This document shows, one piece after another, positions 1 to 5,979 of a DNA stretch of 11,774 nt. Origin of the DNA: Desulfobacteraceae bacterium (GTDB taxonomy: Bacteria > Desulfobacterota > Desulfobacteria > Desulfobacterales > Desulfosalsimonadaceae); assembly GCA_021162325.1 (NCBI GenBank), contig JAGGYV010000236.1, positions 1-11,774 of the forward strand, given 5' to 3'. The notes below the pieces were generated by a model that was not told the DNA's origin, searched no databases, and worked only from the letters and a program-made list of their open reading frames with translations. Within the stretch, counting starts at the first letter, position 1. Every line of letters begins with the position of its first letter. Made by a program: the position numbers and the translations under genes.

Positions 1-8
1 AACTTTTC

Positions 9-95
9 TGTCATTGCGCGGGAGGCACGACCAAAGCAATCTCTTTATCGACAGGGGATTACTTTGTCGTTCGTTCCTCACTCCGCGTAATGACA
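9..95. repeat. Imperfect inverted repeat with TGTCATT/AATGACA ends
   Basis: The left arm (about 9-43) begins TGTCATTGCGCGG. The reverse complement of the right arm (about 55-95) begins TGTCATTACGCGG and stays similar further in, ending near AAAGCAATC on the left and AAAGTAATC on the right. The whole could fold into one long imperfect hairpin. From memory, this matches a widespread class of intergenic palindromes in which 'cattgcgag...gcaatct' faces its own complement, found in many unrelated bacteria. The class assignment is unverified; the inverted symmetry is visible. Confidence 0.65.
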
Positions 96-161
96 AGCAG
101 AATTTAAAGGTTTCCGTTCAGGCACTAGTTAAAAAACAAGAATTTGGTTTCAAAACAAGGC

Positions 162-219
162 GTATGGTTTTTGAAAACCGGAGCAACCACCTGGTTGTGA
201 GGTTTTGAGAAAACCATAC
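162..219. repeat. Long hairpin, GTATGGTTTT / AAAACCATAC
   Basis: A perfect 10-bp outer stem pairs 162-171 with 210-219. Inside it, AAAACC (174-179) pairs with GGTTTT (201-206) and CAACC (184-188) with GGTTG (193-197), leaving a 4-base loop and small bulges. The nested pairing makes a strong imperfect hairpin on either strand. It could end or protect operon transcripts arriving from the right. No clean U-run follows the stem in the operon direction, so I do not call it an intrinsic terminator. Confidence 0.5.
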
Positions 220-248
220 AACGCTGAAGTTTGATGCTTAGGCATTCC

Positions 249-404
249 AACCGGGTGTTGAAAAACGTTATGGGCGCAGGCCACAGCTAAGATTTGGGCA
301 AGGCAAAATTCGGCGAAAAAGCGGAGTCTATATTTATAAATGAGTATTTTGAGCCGAATTTTAACGCCGTATGGCCAAGCGCAATAGTTTTTCAGCATCC
401 GGTT
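249..404. repeat. 156-bp repeat element with 18-bp terminal inverted repeats abutting the VWA stop codon
   Basis: The ends are AACCGGGTGTTGAAAAAC (249-266) and, on the other strand, AACCGGATGCTGAAAAAC (404-387), matching at 16 of 18 positions. A second, perfect inverted pair lies inside: AAAATTCGGC (305-314) and GCCGAATTTT (353-362), and between them sits the 10-bp palindrome ATTTATAAAT (332-341). There is no open frame for a transposase, so this looks like a non-autonomous, MITE-like element or a large palindromic repeat. The core (CTCCGCTTTTTCGCCGAATT on the minus strand) resembles dispersed repeats I recall from Desulfobacteraceae; this is unverified. The right end overlaps the last base of the VWA stop codon (404-406). 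Confidence 0.6.
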
Positions 405-1786
405 TAGAAGACGAGGTCTTCGATAAAATATATCAGCTGGTTGAGATTCCTACAGGGACGCACTTCGTGACAATACGCCTTGTAGGTATTCATCTCACTG
501 TCACCGGTTCCCCAGAATTGTTCCGGTTCCGGGTTCAGCCAGATGACCCGGCGGCATTTGGAGCGCATTTCATCTAAGAGCAGTTCACAGGGATTGTGGT
601 AGTTGGTGCGGGCGTCGCCCACAATAATGAGAGTGGTTTTTTTGCTGAGCAGGTTGAGATAATCCCGGTGAAACTGGGTCAGCATTTCGCCGTAATCCGT
701 GTGCGCGTCAAAATTGATATTCGTGTCTGTGATGACTTTTTCAATGGCTTTGTTGACCTCATGCTTTTCAAAAATGTCCGTGATGTTGGTGGGACCTGCA
801 ACAAAAGCAAAACTTTTTACATCGGAAAAACAGTCCTGCATGGAATAAATCATGTTCAGCATAAACCGGGCAGCAGACCACACCGACCCGGAGACGTCGC
901 ACAGGGTGACGATTTTTGATTTCCGAAGGGGTTTCTGACGGTAGCAGAGTTCAATGGGGACACCTAAGTAGCGCTGGGCGGTTCGCAGTGTTTTTTTGAC
1001 ATCCAGTTTCCCCTTGTTGCGCGAAGCGTACCGGCGGCTCATGATGTCCTTCATTTTGCGGACCAACTGGTCAATGACCGTGCGCATCTGTTCGATTTCT
1101 ATTTCAGTCAGATTTGAAAACGGCCGTTCCCCAAGACCGGAGTATTGTTTGTCATACATATTGACCTGTTTCAGACCGTCATTGTATGGGCGTGTTTCTT
1201 GAGTAAGCATCCGGTTGGCCACTTCCAGGCGTTCGAGCATGTGAGATGCCATTCCCTGGTTTTTCCCGGGTTGGCCGTCGGACTGGTTGTGCCCCTGGAA
1301 CTGGAGCAGGCGGTTACGGGTCTGGTTGATGCGGAGCATGATTTCCAGACGGCTGGATAACTGACTGAGGTTGGATTTCAATGCTTTGGACGATTCTTCC
1401 GCCTGGGTCTCCAGCCGTTGGATTTCCTTTAAATAGGGAATCGGGTCGCCGCCCAGAAAATCGAAAATGGCCTGGTCGATCTCATCTTCACCGGCTTCCC
1501 GGCGCATTTGTGCCAATGCAGCACGCATTTCATCTTGTTGGGTGTTTTCCGGATCGAGTTCCGTATCCGGGCGCATGTCATGAAAGAAAAGATTGTATAA
1601 CCGGTCGAAATCCCTTTGTTCTCTCCGGCTTTTGGCAAAGTTGGCACGCAATGCGGATCGGAACTGGTCTTCATCCAGCACATTGATCAGCTCCATCTGG
1701 CGGACGCTGTCAATCACCTCGGCGGTTGATACCCGGAGATCAGATGTCCGGCAGGCAGATACAAAATTTAAAATAAGATTCAGCAT
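404..1786 (-). CDS. VWA domain protein, CoxE family (partner of the MoxR ATPase)
   Basis: A 460-residue cytoplasmic protein with no signal peptide or membrane segment. The N-terminal ~280 residues are mostly helical and charged. The C-terminal part is a von Willebrand factor A domain with a complete metal-ion-dependent adhesion site (MIDAS): D297-x-S299-x-S301 (in CDVSGS), T363 (in AHTDYG) and D391 (in VGDARTNY). This architecture is that of CoxE-like proteins, which work with a MoxR-type AAA+ ATPase to activate or load cofactors into metalloenzymes, as CoxE does with CoxD for CO dehydrogenase. It is the last gene of the operon, one base after the MoxR stop codon. No clear Shine-Dalgarno sequence precedes the ATG, so it is probably translationally coupled. 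The client protein is not shown by the sequence; the AOR-family enzyme or the aldolase encoded upstream are the obvious candidates. Confidence 0.9.
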   Translation of the reverse strand: MLNLILNFVSACRTSDLRVSTAEVIDSVRQMELINVLDEDQFRSALRANFAKSRREQRDFDRLYNLFFHDMRPDTELDPENTQQDEMRAALAQMRREAGEDEIDQAIFDFLGGDPIPYLKEIQRLETQAEESSKALKSNLSQLSSRLEIMLRINQTRNRLLQFQGHNQSDGQPGKNQGMASHMLERLEVANRMLTQETRPYNDGLKQVNMYDKQYSGLGERPFSNLTEIEIEQMRTVIDQLVRKMKDIMSRRYASRNKGKLDVKKTLRTAQRYLGVPIELCYRQKPLRKSKIVTLCDVSGSVWSAARFMLNMIYSMQDCFSDVKSFAFVAGPTNITDIFEKHEVNKAIEKVITDTNINFDAHTDYGEMLTQFHRDYLNLLSKKTTLIIVGDARTNYHNPCELLLDEMRSKCRRVIWLNPEPEQFWGTGDSEMNTYKAYCHEVRPCRNLNQLIYFIEDLVF

Positions 1787-1787
1787 T

Positions 1788-2699
1788 TTATTTCAGAACT
1801 TTGTCCATCGAGTCGCGTACCATCTTCGTATCCACCTGATATTTGCAGATCACGTTGATGGTGTCGGAAAGCACTTCCGGAGACAGATCGTTGACCTGAA
1901 GCACCATCAGGGCTTTGGCCCAGTCAATGGTTTCTGAAATACAGGGCCGTTTTTTTAGATCCAGGTCACGGATATTATTGATGGTTTCCACCAGCTGGTC
2001 GGCCAGTCGTGCCTCAATCCCGGGGATTTTTAACTTAACAATCCGTTTTTCCAGTTCTTTTTCCGGGTAATCAATATAAAGATGGATGCACCGGCGTTTG
2101 AGCGCGTCGCTGATGTCCCGGTAATTGTTGGATGTGAGTACCACAATTGGAATCTGCTTGGCTTTCCAGATGCCCAGTTCCGGAATCGACACTTGAAAAT
2201 CGCCCAGCAATTCAAGTAAAAAAGCTTCAAACTCCGGATCGGATTTGTCAATTTCATCAATTAAAAGAACCACCTGGTCATCCGACGTAATGGCCTGCAG
2301 CAGAGGACGTGCCAGCAGAAAACGTTCGGAAAAAAAGGCATTTTCCTGTTCAGCGATTTTTTCCACCGCTTCGGATATGGATGAGGATGCGGAAATCAGG
2401 TCATTGATTTTTTCTTTGATCATCTGGGTGTAAAGCAGCTGTTTGGCGTATTCCCATTCATACAGGGCTTTTGCTTCATCCAGGCCTTCATAGCATTGTA
2501 GACGGATTTTTTTCAGATTCAGACAGCGGGCAATCGCCCGGGCCAGTTCGGTCTTTCCTGCGCCTGCCGGACCTTCTACCAGAATCGGTTTTTGGGTGGC
2601 GGCTGCCAGGTATACAATCGTGGCGATTTCCCGTGACGGGATGTAATCGACACTTTCAAGTTTTTGAGCGACATCTTCAACACTTTCAAACCCGGTCAT
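1788..2699 (-). CDS. MoxR-family AAA+ ATPase
   Basis: A 303-residue AAA+ ATPase. Visible motifs are Walker A GPAGAGKT (43-50), Walker B VVLLIDE (143-149), a sensor 1 asparagine in LTSNN (N191), and an arginine pair in ALKRRC (R202-R203) at the usual arginine-finger position. The length and the LVEGPAGAGKTELARAIA context fit the MoxR/CoxD/NorQ/CbbQ class. Members of this class form ring-shaped oligomers that use ATP to remodel a target protein together with a VWA partner, and that partner is encoded immediately downstream. The gene starts 3 bases after the aldolase stop codon. It has a good ribosome binding site (AAAGGA) inside the end of the aldolase gene, which supports this ATG. Residues about 95-125 form a charged helical insertion. 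The family assignment is firm; the substrate protein is inferred only from the operon. Confidence 0.93.
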   Translation of the reverse strand: MTGFESVEDVAQKLESVDYIPSREIATIVYLAAATQKPILVEGPAGAGKTELARAIARCLNLKKIRLQCYEGLDEAKALYEWEYAKQLLYTQMIKEKINDLISASSSISEAVEKIAEQENAFFSERFLLARPLLQAITSDDQVVLLIDEIDKSDPEFEAFLLELLGDFQVSIPELGIWKAKQIPIVVLTSNNYRDISDALKRRCIHLYIDYPEKELEKRIVKLKIPGIEARLADQLVETINNIRDLDLKKRPCISETIDWAKALMVLQVNDLSPEVLSDTINVICKYQVDTKMVRDSMDKVLK

Positions 2700-2702
2700 T
2701 GA

Positions 2703-3869
2703 CTATCCTTTCAAAGTTTTTTTGAAGTATTCTATTCGGCATTGCGACTCAATGTCAATGAGCTTGTGAAGGGCCTGGTTAAAATCTGTTGCGGCTGTTG
2801 TGAAAACGCCGTGCCCATAGACAATGACGCCGGGACGGTCATGAAGCGCTTTGGGGACATTGTGGCAAAGGCCATATGGGCCGGTGCCCACTTCTCCTGA
2901 AACCACGGGTATGGCGCATACATTTCGATCATAGGGACAGAATTTGTGACAGCTCCCCCGGTGTTCGCAGCATTCGACATCGCAATCCATGGAGAGAATC
3001 ACGGAAAATTTCGGGTGCCCGTGCAAAATAGCCCGGCAGTCGGTTTGTTTGATGATTCCCATGTGGGCGGATAATTCGCTGGAAGCGGTAATTCCCGCAC
3101 AGGATGATCCGTCAAGGGGGCAGGGGTCGATGCAGTCGGCCAGGTCGTCTAAAAAACTGCCGGTCTGGCTGATGTATAAAATATCATTGGCACAATAGGA
3201 AATATTGCCGAAACTTGAATCCACCAGTCCTAAATCCACCACCTGTTTTCCGGCCTGACAAATGGCGTGAAGTAGATCTTTTTCATTGGTAAAAGGACCC
3301 CGGGCAAGTTCCGGCGGCCTGGTTTGGATGGGTTCCGGCAGCATGGCCGTTACTGATTCAAATATTTTTCGCTTGTTGTCATCAAGGCTGCCGGATTTCG
3401 ATTCAAGCAAAAAATCTGAGAAAAATTTTACAAAACATGCAAAACAGACGGAGGAAAACGTGACAAACGGCTGTTCCAGACTGACCGTGCCGTACGTGAC
3501 GATCCCGTAATTTCTGACAATGGCGGATTTCCGGTGCCGCAGGATCGGGATTAACGCTTCGGCGGTTAAATTATCCGCCACCGGCAGGTCATGGAGAAAT
3601 GTCCGGGTTTCACAGTCATTGGGCGTTATAGGACCCACTGCGTTCTGTGCCAGATAATCAATGATGGTCCAGTAGGGTTCGGCAGGTTTTGCAAATATCA
3701 GCGTATTGATATTCAGATGATCAAACAACGGCGCAAGTGTTTCGCATGCCGGATCATCCGGATGGCTCCAGTCGAGTTTTGCATCCGCAAGACCCAACAG
3801 GGCATTCCCACCATCAATCAAGCCGTTATGGACCATTTTGGTCAGGTATGTTTTAAATATATCTTCCAT
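2703..3869 (-). CDS. Tandem class II aldolase/adducin-like protein, cysteine-rich
   Basis: A 388-residue protein with two aldolase-like halves. The C-terminal half (about 195-388) has the hallmarks of metal-dependent class II aldolases such as fuculose-1-phosphate aldolase: GNIS, SSE with likely catalytic E265, the metal-binding pair HGHP (H283, H285) and the third histidine in YGHGVF (H353). The N-terminal half (about 1-160) looks like a degenerate copy: VRNYGIVTYG stands where IVYGHGVF stands in the other half, so the histidine is lost. Cysteines are unusually frequent in the active half: C246, C250, C257, then C296, C300, C301, C307, C311 and C318. They may bind zinc or an Fe-S cluster, which is an inference. 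It sits 5 bases after the AOR gene and 3 bases before the MoxR gene. It could release an aldehyde for the AOR enzyme; the substrate cannot be read from the sequence. Full-length class II aldolases are usually about 210-230 residues. Confidence 0.85.
   Translation of the reverse strand: MEDIFKTYLTKMVHNGLIDGGNALLGLADAKLDWSHPDDPACETLAPLFDHLNINTLIFAKPAEPYWTIIDYLAQNAVGPITPNDCETRTFLHDLPVADNLTAEALIPILRHRKSAIVRNYGIVTYGTVSLEQPFVTFSSVCFACFVKFFSDFLLESKSGSLDDNKRKIFESVTAMLPEPIQTRPPELARGPFTNEKDLLHAICQAGKQVVDLGLVDSSFGNISYCANDILYISQTGSFLDDLADCIDPCPLDGSSCAGITASSELSAHMGIIKQTDCRAILHGHPKFSVILSMDCDVECCEHRGSCHKFCPYDRNVCAIPVVSGEVGTGPYGLCHNVPKALHDRPGVIVYGHGVFTTAATDFNQALHKLIDIESQCRIEYFKKTLKG
2706..2711 (-). promoter_or_regulatory. 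Ribosome binding site of the MoxR gene
   Basis: AAAGGA on the minus strand, 6 bases before the ATG at 2699. It is made from the last sense codons of the aldolase gene (AAG GGA TAG), so the two genes are packed for coupled translation. It is the clearest Shine-Dalgarno sequence in the operon. Confidence 0.7.
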
Positions 3870-3874
3870 TGTTT

Positions 3875-5617
3875 TTAAATCAATCCCAACGCTTCAGCCT
3901 TTTCCTTGGTCGGCATCCCATCCTCGTCCAGCCCCCGCACCACATAATAGGCCGCCCGGGCCTTTAAGAAGTCTTCCCGGTTGATGGGTTTTGGCGCATT
4001 CGTGTCAGTGCAGCTTTCCGGTTGTTCAAAAAACCGTTTCGGCAGGTCGTCGTCTTTTGCAGTAAATCCGTTTTTCGCATTCATGATGCGTTCCTGATAG
4101 CAGATGCGTTCGCCAATTTTCATCAGCTCCTGGCCTGAAATCTTTAGGCCGGTGACCGCTGAATATACGTTGGCATATTCTTCGATCGATGCGGCAAAGA
4201 AAATAAATTTGCAGACTGTCAATGAATCCGCCATTGCATTGACATCTTCCTGGAGTTTGATAATTTTTGCTTTTCCGGTAAACGTGAACCGGTCCGTGGG
4301 AACCGGTTTTCTTAATATCTCATGGCTCACCGGATATGCCCGTAAATGACACCCGCCGCGCGATGCGACTGAATAGGCCAGGGCCATGCCGTATGCGCCC
4401 CGGGGATCATAGCCCGGCAGTTCAAGTCTTTTAACTGTCATGGCAGTTTCCGGAAATCCAAAATTTTGAGCAAATTGTGCGGATCCTTGTCCTAGCTGCT
4501 CGCCAATGCCTTTTTGGAAAACAATGTCAGAGAGCAGAGCCATGATATTTTCTGTTGCCGGGTGTTTGCCGGTCAGTTCAAAATAGCAGGCCAGGGTGGA
4601 TGCGGCGCTTATGGTGTCCATGCCGTGGTCATTGCAGAATTGATTGGCCGCCATCACAGTCTCCATGTCCGGGTTGCCGATCAGGGCGGAAAAATGGGAC
4701 ATGGATTCAAATTCCGGGAGCGGGCGGCCGTCAGACGATATTTTTTTGCACCGGATATGACATCCGTGGCAACCGGTGCTTTTCGGCATAAACCGTTTAT
4801 GAAATGCCGGGGCATTTAAGGCGGCAGCGTGTTCAAATCGGGTTTTTCTAAAATTATGGGTGGGCATCATGTGTCGGGCATCCATGAGATCATAGAGGGC
4901 ACCGGTGCCGAATCTGGATATGCCGTGATCTCCCATCAGGGCAGGAGATGCGGAAACCAGTCGGAAGATGTCTTTGTCGGCGGTTTTTAATCCAACCGGG
5001 TCGGCCACCGGTGTTTTGCCGGTACCTTTGACAGTGATATATTTAATATTTTTTGTAGCCAGATTAAGACCCAACCCCATTCGCCCGGCTGTGTAATGAC
5101 CGTCAATCATGATGTTGGAATACCGGACACCGTTTTCAGCGGCTGGTCCGATGACGGCTGTGGCGCCTTTATCTTTAAGCATCCGATTCAGTTCGGACAC
5201 GGTTTGTCCGGCCAGGGCGGTTGCTGAAACAAATCGGATTTTGTCATCAAAAATTTCAATTCCGCACAATTGATCACTACAGCCGGTAATAATGATGCCG
5301 TCAAATCCGGTTTTTTTGAGCATGGTGCCGAATGATCCGCCCACGGAGGAATCACCGATGGTGCCGGTCAGGGGAGATCGGGACATGATAGTCATTCTGC
5401 CCGAAGTGGGGGATTGGGTGTTGACCAGCGGACCGGTAAAAAAAAGAACCGGCATATCCGGGTCATTATAGGAGAGGGTTATCTGATTTTTCAGGAAATA
5501 TCCGGCAAGTCCACGGCCGCCGATAAATTTATGATATAATCCCGGGTCCGGTGTATCGAACTCAAAGGATTTCCGGTTCAGGTCAATCCGGAGTATGTTG
5601 CCGTGCCATCCAAACAT
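3875..5617 (-). CDS. Aldehyde:ferredoxin oxidoreductase family protein (tungsten/molybdenum bis-pterin enzyme)
   Basis: A 580-residue enzyme of the AOR family, which oxidises aldehydes to acids and passes electrons to ferredoxin or a partner iron-sulfur protein. The family start MFGWHGNILRIDL is present and fixes the ATG at 5617. Other family blocks are GGRGLAGYFL, SGRMTIMSRSPLTGTIGDSS, GLGLNLATKNIKYITVKGTG, GYDPRGAYGMALAY and RGGCHLRAYP. The [4Fe-4S] ligands are C283-x2-C286-x3-C290, with a fourth cysteine at C469 in LTVCKF, matching the C-x2-C-x3-C...C pattern of Pyrococcus AOR. The end KDDDLPKRFFE...DGMPTKEKAEALGL is typical. It is the first gene of the operon. The open frame continues upstream to a TTG at 5716, but those 33 extra residues come from a repeat element and should not be used. 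The true substrate is unknown. BamB of class II benzoyl-CoA reductase belongs to the same family, but no Bam partner genes are here. Confidence 0.93.
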   Translation of the reverse strand: MFGWHGNILRIDLNRKSFEFDTPDPGLYHKFIGGRGLAGYFLKNQITLSYNDPDMPVLFFTGPLVNTQSPTSGRMTIMSRSPLTGTIGDSSVGGSFGTMLKKTGFDGIIITGCSDQLCGIEIFDDKIRFVSATALAGQTVSELNRMLKDKGATAVIGPAAENGVRYSNIMIDGHYTAGRMGLGLNLATKNIKYITVKGTGKTPVADPVGLKTADKDIFRLVSASPALMGDHGISRFGTGALYDLMDARHMMPTHNFRKTRFEHAAALNAPAFHKRFMPKSTGCHGCHIRCKKISSDGRPLPEFESMSHFSALIGNPDMETVMAANQFCNDHGMDTISAASTLACYFELTGKHPATENIMALLSDIVFQKGIGEQLGQGSAQFAQNFGFPETAMTVKRLELPGYDPRGAYGMALAYSVASRGGCHLRAYPVSHEILRKPVPTDRFTFTGKAKIIKLQEDVNAMADSLTVCKFIFFAASIEEYANVYSAVTGLKISGQELMKIGERICYQERIMNAKNGFTAKDDDLPKRFFEQPESCTDTNAPKPINREDFLKARAAYYVVRGLDEDGMPTKEKAEALGLI

Positions 5618-5633
5618 AAGCGTGATTCTTTTT

Positions 5634-5766
5634 AGTTCACTTTTGATGGCTTCGTAAAAAGTCCAAATTCTTTGTTGCGCTGCATCCGTCGTTTTTTCAT
5701 AGTACGCTAAGTGCAAATCATCACTCAGGATTTGCGCGCCTTGCCAATTTTTAAAATTGGTGAACT
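5634..5766. repeat. 133-bp repeat element upstream of the AOR gene
   Basis: The element is bounded by the inverted pair AGTTCAC (5634-5640) and GTGAACT (5760-5766). Next to the right end is a 17-bp perfect palindrome, CCAATTTT-T-AAAATTGG (5744-5760). Read on the minus strand it contains GGACTTTTTACGAAGCCATC and a GATGCAGCGCAACAA stretch, which I recall as part of a high-copy repeat in Desulfobacteraceae genomes (unverified). It has no coding role. It keeps the AOR frame open upstream of the real ATG, giving a false N-terminal extension that reads TTDAAQQRIWTFYEAIK. It lies in the 5' leader of the operon, so its fold could affect translation of the AOR gene. Confidence 0.6.
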
Positions 5767-5869
5767 TTTATACTTTGCCATCGGAATCTGATTTTTACGA
5801 GTTTGTTACTTTTAACTTTTCCGGTTTGTTAAAAACAATAGAAAGCTCCATTGCTTTTTTAAATGAATC

Positions 5870-5898
5870 ATTATATTCAAAATTCATATTCATTAACA
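5870..5898 (-). promoter_or_regulatory. Candidate promoter for the AOR operon
   Basis: A perfect TATAAT -10 box is present on the minus strand (5875-5870). At 17-bp spacing the -35 position reads TGTTAA (5898-5893), a poor match to TTGACA. An inverted pair AATGAAT/ATTCATT overlaps the -10 box and could be an operator. If used, the transcript would have a leader of about 240 bases containing the whole repeat element. In such AT-rich DNA a chance TATAAT is likely, so the call is weak. Confidence 0.3.
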
Positions 5899-5903
5899 TA
5901 GTT

Positions 5904-5925
5904 ATCATATTCACGTCACGTGATA
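5904..5925. promoter_or_regulatory. Candidate operator: palindrome TCACGT-C-ACGTGA
   Basis: A perfect 13-bp palindrome (5911-5923) stands out from the surrounding AT-rich DNA by its GC-containing core. TATCA (5904-5908) and TGATA (5921-5925) form an overlapping, wider inverted pair. It lies about 57 bases before the giant gene's start codon and just upstream of the candidate AOR promoter, so a single bound regulator could control both directions. No regulator gene is in the window and the motif does not fit the FNR or CRP consensus well. Confidence 0.4.
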
Positions 5926-5979
5926 TTGAATTTTTATTTGTTTTAATAATACACGTATTTATTTGGAGCGATAAAGCTG

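Larger units (their letters stand above)
1..403. other. Gene-free region downstream of the minus-strand operon, rich in repeats
   Basis: No convincing coding sequence is visible. The short open frames here are built from the arms of inverted repeats and have no ribosome binding site. The stretch holds three separate palindromic structures (9-95, 162-219 and 249-404), joined by plain AT-rich sequence at 96-161 and 220-248. It lies directly 3' of the VWA gene, so transcripts of the operon would run into these hairpins, which may stop transcription or protect the 3' end. No tRNA, CRISPR array or transposase is present. Confidence 0.7.
5618..5979. other. AT-rich divergent intergenic region between the AOR operon and the giant activase gene
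   Basis: This 362-bp stretch carries no convincing gene. The AOR-proximal part (5634-5766) is a repeat element. The rest (5767-5979) is strongly AT-rich and must hold the control sites for both diverging transcripts. It contains TATAAT on the minus strand, a 7-bp inverted pair AATGAAT/ATTCATT (5862-5868, 5888-5894) around it, and a 13-bp perfect palindrome (5911-5923). For the giant gene, GGAG at 5965-5968 is the only ribosome binding candidate, 11 bases before ATG 5980, which is rather far. I found no plus-strand promoter with good -35 and -10 boxes at normal spacing. Confidence 0.6.

Noticed and set aside
14..208. Plus-strand frame of 64 residues near the window start
   Set aside because: It is composed almost wholly of the inverted repeats at 9-95 and 162-219.
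1..403. CRISPR array or insertion sequence
   Set aside because: The repeats are inverted, not direct with regular spacers, and no transposase frame is present.
5618..5716. Longer AOR protein starting at TTG 5716
   Set aside because: The added residues are translated from the repeat element, there is no ribosome binding site for the TTG, and the AOR family begins at MFGWHGN.
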